Source of the DNA: Anaeramoeba flamelloides
Lineage: Eukaryota > Metamonada > Anaeramoebidae
Direction of reading: 5' to 3'
Assembly (NCBI GenBank): GCA_027625915.1
Contig: JANTQA010000047.1
Coordinates: 7,006,001 to 7,070,000, forward strand
DNA: 64,000 nucleotides
Below are positions 33,401-44,909 of this stretch, one piece after another. Every line of letters starts with the position of its first letter. The first letter of the stretch is position 1. Below the pieces are notes generated by a model. The model did no database searches. It worked only from the letters and a program-made list of their open reading frames with translations, and had not been told where the DNA came from. A program made the translations under genes and the position numbers.

Positions 33401-35950
33401 TTTTGGGTGTACCCAGAAGGGATTTGTTTATTTTTTTTGAAAAAATTACAACTTTACTAAAAAAGCTTTTAATTTTTGGATCTAGTTGAACTTGAAGTTC
33501 ATTTTATAAGATTATTCTTCAGTTCTTTGTAAATATATTATTTTTTATTTCTTCACTTTTTTATTTGTGATTTTGTCTTCTTCGGGTGTTTGAATAATTC
33601 AGCATTGAAAAAAATACCTGTACTGAAAATAAGTCCGAAAATCATTATTAATTGTTAATAGTAGGAAAAGTTTCAAATCAAATCCTTTTTACTGGCATTC
33701 GAATTATAAATTGGAAAAATTTTTTACTTCCTTTTCGATTTCCTTTTTCCATTGGTTTTCAAATTACAACCTCCTTTCTTGAAAATTCTATTTATAAAAG
33801 AACCATATGGAAAATTAAGTGAAAATTTTACCCATTTAGAATTCAAATACCAGTACTGTAGTCAAAATAAAGCGTGCAAAAAAAATTTAATGCGTGTTTC
33901 CAAATAAAAAGCATGTTTTTATTGTTATAGAAGACCTTTACCTTAACCAATCAAAGAAACCAATAATAAACCCTAATAAAAATATGGTATTGGTTTCTTA
34001 AAGTTCTATTATTTAAAAAAAGAAATTCCAAAAATGTCGAATTAAATTGCAAAATTTATCTCCAAAAATAGAGTTAAATTTTTTCAGAAAATTTTAATCA
34101 TCAAAAAACAAAAAAATTTCAAAAAAATTGAGAATATTATGGAAAATTTTCAACTAGTTGCATGAATAATATAAATTTTACTGAAAATAACCAGACCATT
34201 ACTTTCAAAATTGATTTGGGCTCAGGTATGCTATTTGGTAGTAGATTGGATGTTGCCTTGGTACAAGAAGAAAAAAAAGCACGGACAATATTTTGAAACA
34301 CGGATTATAGCCTTTGTGTACGCATTATTTTGATCACTGTATAATGTAACAAATTTTTGATATGAACACAGTAAATAAACCTACCCAAACTTCATTAAAG
34401 CGGGACGTCTATTGAATACCTGTTTAATTGTTTGATAACTCAGAGTAGATCTACTTATTTTGGAAAAAATCGAGTTTTCATAGAGGTTTACTCTGAATTT
34501 GGAAAATGATATTTTTTATTCTTGTGGTTTTTTGGTTGATTGAATAATATTATGAACAAGTGTGATTTAATTAAACATCAATCTAATAAGTGTATAATTA
34601 GAATTCAAGAGTTTACTTCTTCAATAAAAGAAATTATTAATCAAGGACAATAAAATTTTCCTAATAGGTTTCATAATACTAATGATTTCATGACTGATTT
34701 TCAGGTCTAGGATTGTTTTTAATACAACCTCGGAAAAATTTTTCACTTGATTTTCCGAATTCTTCTTTTATCGGTAGAGTTTTATAAGAAGCTAGTAAGG
34801 TAATTTGTGATATCTATTTGTTTTCGAAAAAGTAAAATGAAAAAAATAAAAAAAATGAGAAAAAATAACTATACTTTTTCTTTTGATTACGTTAAGGTTG
34901 AACAAATTACAGTGGATTTAAATTCTGGAATAGAAAAGTTAATTTGAAGATCGTGAAGGTTGTTCGGATCTTTTTATTTTGATCCTAAAAAAAAACCTTT
35001 ATTTCTGATTGAAAAAACAATTCTTTTTATGAGTAATTATTTATCCAGTCTAAAATCGCATTAACCAAGTCTCCTTAAAATATACCCAAGAATATATTAA
35101 TACCATTTCTTTTAAATTGTATTTTGTCTATCAAAAAGGCCGATGTTTTTTAATAAAACCTCTGTTTGAAAATAAAGTGTGAATTTTTTTTTATTGATTC
35201 AGCAAAAACGGGTAAAGATCATGAAGCTATTTGGAGAATTATAAATTGAGTTTTAATTACCGATAATGTCCGTGTCTGACTAAACACTCTTTGAACTATT
35301 AGACACAAATATAGCGAATTCAAAATTCTCTCTTTAACAGATTAATTGTGTTTTTACACTTAATTTTTAAAATAAATTTAAAAATTAAGATCATTTTTGC
35401 AAATGTAATTTTTTTTTCTTTCTCAAAAAAAATTTTTATTTTATTTTCTAAAATCTTTAAAGGGCGAGGCAACGATTTTTCAACAAAAGTTCAAACAGTT
35501 TGGTTTATCTCTTTGTCTAAAATGAATCTTTCACTTTTTTGGAAAGGTTGTAATTGCAAAAAGAGAATATTTAATCTTGAAAAGTAGAAATTGAAAATAA
35601 CAAATCTTACAGTGTATATTATTTGGTGCCCAAATACCCAACGATTCGCCCTTTTGAAGACCCCTTTTCGAAAGGGCCGAGCCAAATTGATTTTTACGTG
35701 GTTTAAAATCCTTATAGCTGATAAACGAATATTTCCCATATTTAATTTTGCCATTTTCAATTGTTTTGGATCGTTCGCCAATGTACGGACAGTTTGGGTA
35801 ATTTTGTACAGCTCTTTCGAGTAAGTGGTGAAGTGTGGGTACATTTGGGTAACTTTTGGTCAGTTCCTTGTCTTTGATATAGAGATTACGAAGGATTTTT
35901 TCACCTTTCTTGCCTTTAATAAAATATCCAAATTTTGGGTTTTTTGACAT
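27483..35950 (-). CDS. ACSL: Long-chain acyl-CoA synthetase (ACSL type)
   Basis: Activates long-chain fatty acids to acyl-CoA through an acyl-adenylate, feeding lipid synthesis or oxidation on ER, peroxisome or mitochondrial membranes. Five exons give 751 residues: 35950-35611, 31933-31510, 29331-29322 (10 nt), 29225-28768 and 28506-27483. All phases agree: [31 protein letters not shown] and [13 protein letters not shown]. Motifs: ATP-binding [11 protein letters not shown] (229-239), [38 protein letters not shown] (about 410), KTGDIGRF (490-492) and [16 protein letters not shown] (506-521), the fatty-acyl-CoA synthetase signature. Residues from about 643 to the end are a Lys/Glu/Ser/Asp-rich tail absent from typical members of 650-700 residues. 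No clear transmembrane segment or presequence is visible. Introns are 3677, 2178, 96 and 261 nt. Confidence 0.95.
29322..29331 (-). other. ACSL: 10-nt internal coding exon of ACSL
   Basis: On the minus strand the exon TTTTGGTTGT is bounded by ACAATTATAG and GTAAGTTTTT. The preceding exon ends in phase 2 (GCA GA) and the following one starts at a codon boundary (GGG TTC), so direct joining would break the frame and an exon of 3n+1 nt is required; this one gives GA-T TTT GGT TGT. It lies 96 nt from the next exon. Confidence 0.8.
32035..32940 (+). repeat. 0.9 kb interspersed repeat, copy 2
   Basis: Partner of 5310-6230. It lacks the nested MITE and so shows the empty site (GGCTATTAAAGAATT near 32268). 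It contains an extra segment of about 120 bp near 32400-32520, where the hairpin motif recurs (CTATTCTTTTGAATTCTGG and CTATTCTTACAAACCCTGG), suggesting an internal duplication. Confidence 0.7.
33630..33852 (+). repeat. Interspersed repeat shared with 8450-8730
   Basis: Colinear with the copy at 8450-8730 up to CATTTAGAATTCAAATA, where the 484 bp element begins. It lies in ACSL intron 1. Confidence 0.6.
33856..34339. mobile_element. 484 bp TA-flanked MITE, copy 1
   Basis: Left end CTGTAGTCAAAATAAAGCG and right end CGCATTATTTTGATCACTG form imperfect terminal inverted repeats of about 24 bp, flanked by TA at 33854-33855 and 34340-34341. The whole length aligns with 53346-53829 at similar spacing (for example CCAATCAAAGAAACCAA, TTTCTTAAAGTTCTATTATTT, GATTGGATGTTGC). 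No coding frame; it resembles an internally deleted Tc1/mariner-type element. Confidence 0.82.
34368..34600 (+). repeat. Fragment of the 1.6 kb TIR element family
   Basis: Matches the reverse complement of about 50650-50870. Shared blocks are AATAAACCTACC, GAATACC followed by TAATTGTTTGA, TTGGAAAATGATATTTTTTA, TTGATTGAAT, GAACAAGTGTGATTT and CTAATAAGTG. It lies in ACSL intron 1. Confidence 0.6.
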
Positions 35951-36826
35951 TTAACCAATAAAGTCTTTTTGAGATATGAAAAATGATTAGAAAAAGAAAA
36001 TTAAAAAAATAAAATCTTGTGTAAACTTTTCAAAAGATTTTCTGAAAAGAGGAGTCAAAAGTTTGCCTGTTGATAACACATATTGAAAAGAATCCTATTT
36101 AAAGAACAATTCATTGTTTAAAATTTTAATTTGGGTTTTAAAAAACTTTGAATCGGACCAAATAAAATGTATAAATTCACTTCGTAATTATAAATAAACT
36201 AATAAAATTTTTTGATCTTTTGTGAAAATATTTCAACAATAATGAAAGAGATACATTCACAGAGGAAACTCATAACTCTTAACAGTGGTATTCAAAAGAT
36301 AAACAAGATTTAATTCATTTAGGAATTAATTATTGTTCCACTTTTTGGAAAAGTCTAATTAAAATTTTGAATCTTTGTTTTCCCAATTAAAAATAGTTGA
36401 AATTTATGATTCTGAATAGACCTTAACCCTTTAGAACTTTTCGCATTCTCAACTACTTTTTTTTTGGGTAGGATGAAACAAAAAAATATTCTATTTCTTC
36501 TTAGATAAACCGTTGGCCTTCTGCTTTTATATTGAAAAATAAATGAATAAAAATTCTAGACTTTCTTTTGAAAATGAAAAAAAAATCAAAATCAAAACGT
36601 ATAGTATTGGTTAAACCACTAAAGTTTAAAACTGAAAAGGTATGTTAATTGTAAATCTGATTTAGAATTAAATTATTTAAATTTTGATTTTGATATTGTA
36701 ACAATTTTTTTGAAAAGCGAAAAGAAAATTCTATTCAAATTAATTTCCAATAATTAGTATTCAATATTGGAACCCTCATTGTTTTAATTTTTTTCACATT
36801 TTGTTTTCTGGTTTTGTGTTAACTTA

Positions 36827-37294
36827 GTGGTGTAAATAACCCGTGTTGACAACCTTTAACCCATTACTAAAATTTAACTCATTTTTTTTTTTAGACGTGG
36901 GTATTGGAAGATAGGAAGACTCGGGTATATTCTTGGTTCGGATTTAAATTGACTTTAGAGGTTAGATCTTTGATTAATTGAAATGGATCAAAAATATTAA
37001 ATGCTTTTGTTTCAAAAATTTCATCATATTTATAAAAATTTTGGTGTGATTGATTTTTTTATAAAAATTCAAAAAATGAAATTTTTCTTCATTTTTTTGT
37101 TAAAAAATTATATTTTAATCTTTCCATATATTCACAATTCTTTTTTAATATTTATTTAAAGAACTTTTTCTTGTTTATATACTGTTGTCATCCCATTGAT
37201 TTGCTTCATTTATTTCTTGTCTCAGCCAATATTTTTTGCATGAGTTAAATTTTAGTAATGAGTTAAAATAAAAAACATGGGTTATTTACACCAC
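36827..37294. mobile_element. 468 bp TA-flanked TIR element
   Basis: The left end GTGGTGTAAATAACCC and the right end GGGTTATTTACACCAC are exact complements. The inverted similarity extends about 58 bp with a shared inner block ATTACTAAAATTTAACTCAT. TA flanks both ends (36825-36826, 37295-37296). The interior has no long open frame. No second copy was seen in the window. Confidence 0.82.
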
Positions 37295-39040
37295 TATAAA
37301 GGAATAAAATATAAAAATAATTCCTTGTTTCCCAATTATAGAAATGGAAAAAAAAAATTTAAGCTGTTTTTAAGAATTAAAAATTTGATATGTTACATTA
37401 CTTGAAAATCTTTTATTATAGCTGAATGCCAATTTATTTTGATTTGTTTTGTATAAAATAATCACAACCCCTATTTTTCTTGAGTGTAAAAATATGTCGT
37501 TCTTATCCTTTCAACCTGTTGTTATATTTTTTTAAAAATTCCAAAACCAAACCAAAACCTGATCTCAACATACTTGTCATTCTTCCAAATTTGCTAAATA
37601 TTAGTTTATAGATTCCAATAAAGTAAAATCCATACCGATTTTGATATTTAAGATTTTTGAAAAAATATCTTTGTGTTTAGGACGATCCTTATTTTATGAT
37701 TATGAATATTTTTTTTATGATTATAAACCTTTTTATCCACTTTAAAGAATATTGAGTCAAGATATCGTGTTCTTTTTAAAAAGTTCAGATTTTTCAACTA
37801 GTATTTTTCTTTGGATAGAATCCTTCTCCTTACCAAATTCCGAATTAACCTAAAATGTTGAAAAACTAAAATCTGAAATTGTTAAGTTTTTTTCAAAAAT
37901 ATTTTCAGTTAATCGATGATCAAATTTGATTTTACTGTTAATTGTAAAATAAAAAAATCAAAATTTTCATTTAGCTTTTACAAAAAAAAAATATATTCCA
38001 AAGAATTAAAATAAATAACCAAAAAATTTCCAATTCGAAAGAGAAAATTAAGAATTTAGGTTGATTGTTGAGATTTAAAAAAAATGAAAGGTTCCCTGAT
38101 TTTATAAATCTTTTTTTGGAAAGATGAATGAAAAAATTGTCTCATTTATTTCCGAACAAATAGTATCAATAACATGATTAACAAATTGGATATAACCCTC
38201 AAAATATCAAAAAAAAAAAATATCCATTTTTAATTGGAATTGTTTTGTTGAAATTTCATTTCATTTTGTGATCGTAACCATTTACCATTCAAATGGCCCA
38301 TATTTGGGCGTTGAATTACACACATTTAAAGAATTTGAAAATATATTAATAGATAAAATTTCTTTTAAAATTTAAAAAATTGAAACCATTTTTAAACTTT
38401 TTTTCTCCTTATACTTTTTCAATTTTTTTTTTTATTACAAGATCTATTGTTAATTGGTTTGAATTGGTTCATTTAATGTTATGTGGATAGTCAAATGGAT
38501 TGTAGAGAAATCATATTTATTCCCTGTAGTTTTTTCTGTGATCATTAATTGCTGATCAAAATGAACATTGTGTTTTTTCTTAATTTTTCCAAAGTTTTAG
38601 AGTTGTTCAATTTTTTAAGAAAAATATATAGATTTTTTAATTAGTTTAATTTCATATACATTTAAACTATTATTGGATGTTTATTATTCGATCATTTCTA
38701 ATTTAACTCCTGAAGAGTAATTTATAAAAAAGAATTGATATTTGAAAAACAAATTTATCCACTTTGATTGAAACAATGTTTAGAAATGTTTTCATACAAA
38801 TTAAGGATAGTCCTTAACTTTGCAATATATTAATGTTCCATGAATTGAAATTTCTTTAAACCAGTTCAAGTATTGTATTTCAGTCCTTATCAAATTAAAA
38901 ATATGGCTATTTCTTGAGGATTTTCTTCGGACAAAAAAAAATGAAAATGTTAAAAAAAGAAATTAAATTATAAATCAACCTTTTAGTAGATTTCCTTTTT
39001 CTGATATTTTTATTATAAAAAATTTTGATTTTTTCTCTCT

Positions 39041-39223
39041 AATCGATAAAATTTCTATTGGGTTTTTATCCATCCTGTGTATTCAGGACGTGGATAGTTT
39101 CTAATTGGCCATGAAAATGATAAATTTATTTTTTATATATATTTGTATTATTTTTCTTCTTCTATTTTTTATTTAGTAAATTTTCTTTAATTACTCCTTT
39201 CTATAAATAAATAAATAAATAAA
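39041..39223 (+). mobile_element. LINE/SINE-like 3' end with (TAAA)n tail, copy 2
   Basis: Partner of 26747-26924, same orientation, ending in CTATAAATAAATAAATAAAT. It retains AGGACGTGGATAGTTTCTAA and CATGAAAATGATAAATTTAT. Indels against the first copy are few, so the two insertions are moderately young. Confidence 0.65.
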
Positions 39224-39489
39224 TTTTGATTTTTTTTCTTCATAAATAGTTAAATAAAAAAAATGATTTAAAAAGGGGTTTATAAGTAGTTGAAAAAAAA
39301 ATAAAAAAAGAAAAGAAATAGGAAATAAATATTAAAAAGAAAATTATTAGTTTATTTTTATTTTTTATTTACTATTTTTTGAATAGTTATTTTGTAGATT
39401 TTAGAAATCTTAATGATTTTTTTAAAATTTTTTGAAAAAAAGATAAAAATTTAAAAAAGTCAAATTATTTATAAAATAAGTCTCTAATC

Positions 39490-39596
39490 ATTTATTGTGG
39501 ATTTGATCCATGCCCTAGGAGTGACTTGAAACTAAAAAGGACATTGTAAAATTGTCCTTATTTAGATCGACAAAATTCAAATAATAAATAAATAAC
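39490..39596 (+). mobile_element. Possible second type of LINE-like 3' tail
   Basis: The sequence includes a short hairpin (AAGGACA, then TGTCCTT, around 39538-39560) and runs into AATAATAAATAAATAA, a simple tail like the other two but with unrelated upstream sequence. Only one copy is present, so this is tentative. Confidence 0.3.
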
Positions 39597-41016
39597 TAGA
39601 GAGGCTCTTTTCCAATGAATTCAACGAATAAAAAAAAGTTAGAAAGAGTTCTCAATTTCAAAAAATCAAAATTTAAAAAAAAAAGTTTCAAAGCATTCCC
39701 AATTCCAAAAAAAAACATTTATAAAAAAAAAACACATTTTTTCGTTTAAACAATTTTCAAAGCTTTAAAATTCGCCAATTTTTTACAAATTACCCAATTT
39801 GAGTATACAATCAATTTCATTCAATTCAATCAAATTTGTTTTTAGATTGTAACTCTCATTATTTTTGATAGAGTAAGGATTTTATTAGATTCTTCTGAAA
39901 ATAATAGTTACTCTTATGAGAATAGTAAAAAAATTGAAAAAAAAAACTCTTTGATATTTTAAGAAGCACAAAAGAGTGAAAATTCAAAATAAACATAGTT
40001 GTTTTTAAAAATGATAATTCGCAATATTTCTAATTGAGAATTCAGTACAGTTCTTTTCGATTTTTTTCACTGCATCCTCTTTTTTCATTTTTGATTTTAG
40101 AAGATCAGTTCGCTTTACACGTTGGTTAGTTTTTAATTGTTATGAAGAACTCATTATAAACACAATTTTTTTTCAATTCAAAAAATTATTTTTCTCTATA
40201 ATGACTTGATCCATAAGATTTTATTTTTAACCAATTATAAAGAATTAACAAATTATTGTTGATTATTCAAATAATATGTTTCGGAAACAAACTTATTTAT
40301 CAAATTTTCAGAAAAAAAAAGAATTTTAATTTTAAAATTCCTCTTAAAGTACCAGAATTTTTGAAAAAAAAAACCTGCATCCCTGTAGAAATCTATTTTT
40401 TTATTTTATTTTTATTTTTTGTTATTTGTGTTTTTTTTTAAGGAACGAATGAGTTAACACCATCAAAAAATTTCCCAAGTTGAGTCCAATATTTTGATTA
40501 TAAAATTTACATATTTCTAATATATATCTGAAAAAGGCTACCTATCATTTTAATTAATAATAAAAATTTAGTTAATTCTTAAAATCTTCTATCTTGTTTT
40601 TAGTTTGAATTTGGAAAAATAATTTTTGTTTATAAGTTGGAATATATATATAAACCCGATTTCAAAAATTGCGACTCACCTGAAATAAAAAATTAATATA
40701 TATATATATATATATCCTATTTTTATTCATTAACAACAAATGATTAAATATAAGAATTAACCCACTTGTAAATAATTCTTAAAATATAAAAACCCTAGAT
40801 TTTAAAAATTGAAAAAAATAAAACCAAAAACTAAAAAAAAGGCGAGTCATAAATTTTGAAATGGGAATTAACCTATATATTTTCATCACAGAAATAAAGT
40901 TAACAAGAATATTTTTGACTAATAATTAAATTCATTTTATAAGACATCACACAAATCTCAATGTTCTTTAGTGTTTTATTGTCTTTTAAAATGTCTTTTT
41001 TTCTTCCACTTTATCT

Positions 41017-41056
<40 letters not shown>

Positions 41057-43989
41057 GAAAAACAAGAAGAAAAACAAAAAAAAAGAAAAAGAAAAAAGAA
41101 AAAGCAAAACAAATAATTTGCACAATTAAAGCTAAAATTTATAAAATTAGAAAAAATGATAAAGATCACAAAATTTGAAAATATTTTTTTGATAATGATA
41201 TGGGATAAAACCTTAAAAAAATTAGAACTAACATTATATAGTGAGTCCTAATTTTTAAAATAAAACTTATTTTCACTCAAAGTTAACCAGTCAAAAAAGA
41301 AAAATTCACTTTATTTTTAAGAATCAGCCAAACGAAGATTGTTTAAAAAAACGAGAAATAATAAACTTTGTATTAGATTCAATAATCATAAAATAAAAGG
41401 CTGATATATATATATATATATAATGGTTAAAACAATTTTTGGGACCCTTTCATTGGAACGTCTCATCTATAATTCTCAATTTCCTTAGGAAATTAAAACC
41501 GTCGATAATAAGATTTTTTACCTTTAAATGTATGAATTTTTAAACTAACATATAAAAGCACACTTTTTTAATGTTAATTTGGAATATCAAACATTTTTTT
41601 TTTTGAAAATTCAAAAAAAAAATAAAATTCAAAAAAATAAAAAAAAAAATACGAAATTAAAAAAAAATTAAGAAAATGAGAAAAAATGATTTTGATCTAA
41701 AAATTCAAAAATTTAGTTTGAGAAGAATAAGTAATTAAACCGATAGAACATGTTATATTTCTTCAATAAAACTGTAGCTTTAACTGAAAAAGAATTGAGT
41801 TTATATCTATCCCTATTAACCAAGTATTTTCCTAAATTTTATAAAGTTTAAAATAAAATATTCAAAATGATAGTAATGTGCTAACATACTAATTTTTTTA
41901 TTGATCTTTAATCTAGATTTGAATTTTAATTAAAAGTAAAAATAGTCTCAAGAAAAAGTCGTTATTTTATTGCATTTTTTTTTTTTTTGAAAAAGAAATA
42001 ATATATATTCAATTTTGAAATTTTTTTCAAGAGTTTTCATTTTTATTAAATTTTGAAAATTAGAAAAATTAATATAATAGTAATTAAGAACAGAAAATTA
42101 ATGATTTAATAATAATAAATATGAAATAAACGTGTTAATTTAATTATAAGATAAAATAATTAAAAAAATATATTAATGAGGAATCTTGATTGAAAATTTT
42201 AAAGTCAAAATTATAATTTATACCATTTAAAAGAAAAATTAAATCCATTTATTAAAATAAAAATTAAAAATTTAAAAAGAATAATTTTCGAAAACTTCAT
42301 TTATACAATAGAAAATCATTGAAAAAATAATAAAAAAAAATTGTCAAAACTTTCATATAATTTCATGGAATTAAATCAATAATATTTCTTCAATATTCAA
42401 ATGTAACCAACACTAAAATTAAAAAAAAAAATAGAAATTTACTTTTAAATATTATTCAATGATAAAAGAATAATATTTGTATCCAATATATATATATAAA
42501 ATATTACCGTATTAATTAGTATTGTGATTTTTTACATTTCAGAAAAAATAATCTTTGTGAGTGAAGTAAGTCGTCAATTGACAAAAAACTAATGAAGTTA
42601 AATATTAATACTAATCGAATGAATTTATATTATATTTATTTCAAAATAGATTGGTTGAAATATTCCAAAAAAAAAAAAATAAAAATAAAAGTTTTTTTGT
42701 GAAAAAAAAAAATATTAGACCAATTTCAAAAAAAAAACTGGAAATATGAAAAATTCACAAATCATTTTTTAATAAACAAAATTCATCAAAATATTTTCAA
42801 TTCTATTTTTTTTTTAAGACTAAATCTCTTAAAAAAATGATTATTTCAACGAAAAGAAAAGAATATATACCAATTTCTACCTATAAAAAATATAAGATAA
42901 AAAAAAGCTCAAAAATTTTAATATATTTTATTTTTTTAATTACAAACTAAAAAAAAAATTGAATTATTATCAAGAATCAATAAATGGGTATATATCTTTT
43001 TTTACATTTAAATAATTTTCTGAAAATAGTGTATAATAAAGATATTTAAAAATCAAATCACCCCACTTTTTGGAACTTTTTGACATATGGATATTTATAT
43101 TTAATCTTGTTATTCATCAAAATTTATATGAAAATTAAATTTATCAATCTAAATTAAACCCAAAATTTGAAAATAATTTTTGGTCTATAAGCCTTATTCA
43201 ATAATATTGTTTATTTTATGTCTATATTATCAAAAGTAAATATTTTAAAAATTAATCAAAATTAAAAACAAATTAATATTGGTATGATTGATGAGCAAAT
43301 TATTTATTAAAAAATATTTTTTATTGAAAAATTGCTAAATTTTATATTTTAAAAAAAATTAAATATTTTTTAAATTTAAATTATCATCTGTTTTATTTAT
43401 GAATCATTTCTAACAATATACATATTATTATTGAAATTTAATCAATAGATAAAACAAATTTTCAATATGAAATTAAAAAATCTTTTTTAATATATAAATT
43501 ATTTATTAAAGTATTTTAGTTAATTGTAGGGTGAAAATAACCCCAAAAAAACTATTCAAAAAATTATTTGGTTTAATCATTCAAACTTATCAATTTTTGA
43601 TGTCTAGGCAAACCATTCAAAAAAGAACCAAATTTTTTTTTTTTTATTTGACAAAATTCTGATTGAAATATAATAAAATAATAATAATCAAGAAAATTAA
43701 ATCAAATTTTGAAAATTCTTTTTAAAGCTATTTTTTTATTTAGGTAATTATACAATTTTTAATTATAAAATTTCCTTTCCAAGGTAACACTATATAATTT
43801 TTAAATCTTAGAATCTGTTGATAACACTTAAAATTAAAATTTTTATTACATCTTCAATTATACTATTTTTGGTTCTTGAGTAGATATACTATCTATATAA
43901 TAACTTGTATTTTAATTCAAAAAACAACATTAAAAACAAGTAGAAGCTTAAAAGGTTAAAAATAACTCTCAATTACATAAAAGTTTGAC

Positions 43990-44705
43990 ATAAAATTATC
44001 AATGGAATTTAATTTATAATTGTTTTTTTTTAAGGTTTTAAAAAGTATTTTAACCTGGTTTTTAAAAAAAATTCAAGAATTTTCAATTTCGAAAAATTTT
44101 TTTAACAAATTATTTTAGCCTTACCTCTTAAGAATACTTTAAAATTTTATATCATTTAAGTAATTAAAAAAAAAGGGATTTTGATTTTTATGATAAAATT
44201 ACTTAATTCCCAATAATCTTCAATAAAATTTTATTAAGATAAATCAAATTACTCTAAAAAACCCCAATTTCTGAGAAAAAGTGTAAATGGATTTAAAACT
44301 TGAATATTTCTAATTATCATTCTTAAAAATAATAATAATATTTTTCAAATCTATCTAATAAAATAATTTATTATTTGACCAAAAGAATTCTCTTAAATGA
44401 GAAAAAAAAAAATTACATTAATATTTATTTAAACTATATACCCAATATTGAGTAATTATAATACAAATAAGAATAACCAAGGTAAAAACTTTTTTGATTG
44501 TCAGAAATAGATTCAACTTTATATTTGTCCCTTTGATAAAAAAAAAAACAAAAAAAAAATATTTGAACAGAGAAATAATTTTCTTTTCTGGGTTTGTTAT
44601 CCGATCATAGTTTTTTTGAAACTTGGCATATCCAAAATTTTTTAGTATATAATATCACCAATAGCAGAATTTAATAATTTATCACGGATCATGAAACAAG
44701 GGTTA
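43990..44705 (+). repeat. Diverged interior copy of the 1.6 kb element family
   Basis: It aligns by eye with 49870-50520, same orientation. Shared blocks are AAAATCTTTTTAACAAATT-like sequence, ATAAAATTA followed by CTAATTCCCAA, CAAGGTAAAAACTTTTT versus GGGGTAAAAACTTG, TTTTCTTTTMTGGGTTT, CGATCA and TATCACCAATA. The terminal inverted repeats were not found. It ends about 200 bp from the MPS1 stop codon. Confidence 0.55.
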
Positions 44706-44909
44706 CTTAAAACTCAACAAAAAATACAAAATAAAATGTAATCTGTAAATATAAAAAAAACAATAAATCAAAAATCTAAAAAACGACTATAAAAATAAAA
44801 ATAAAAAAATAAAAGAATTACGTAAAAAATTAAAAATTTATTTTTTTCTAAATCGTTAGTTTTTTTCTTATTCAATCACCCACCTCAAAAAAACAAAAAA
44901 AAAAAAAAA

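Larger units (their letters stand above)
31934..35610 (-). other. ACSL intron 1, 3.7 kb, filled with repeats
   Basis: The intron begins with a GTAAG donor and ends at AAAAATAG. Within it lie the 0.9 kb repeat (32035-32940), the repeat shared with 8450-8730 (33630-33852), the 484 bp TA-flanked element (33856-34339) and a fragment of the 1.6 kb element family (34368-34600). Together these account for roughly half of the intron. Confidence 0.85.
35951..44909. other. 9 kb spacer between ACSL and MPS1
   Basis: Contains a 468 bp TIR element (36827-37294), two LINE-like tails (39041-39223 and perhaps 39490-39596), a 28-30 bp poly-A run near 41023-41052, short (TA)n tracts and a diverged copy of the 1.6 kb element interior (43990-44705). 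No gene was recognised on either strand. Confidence 0.5.

Noticed and set aside
35491-35844. 117-codon minus-strand frame and plus-strand frame at 35591
   Set aside because: Shadow frames of ACSL exon 1, which has family-specific sequence in its own frame.
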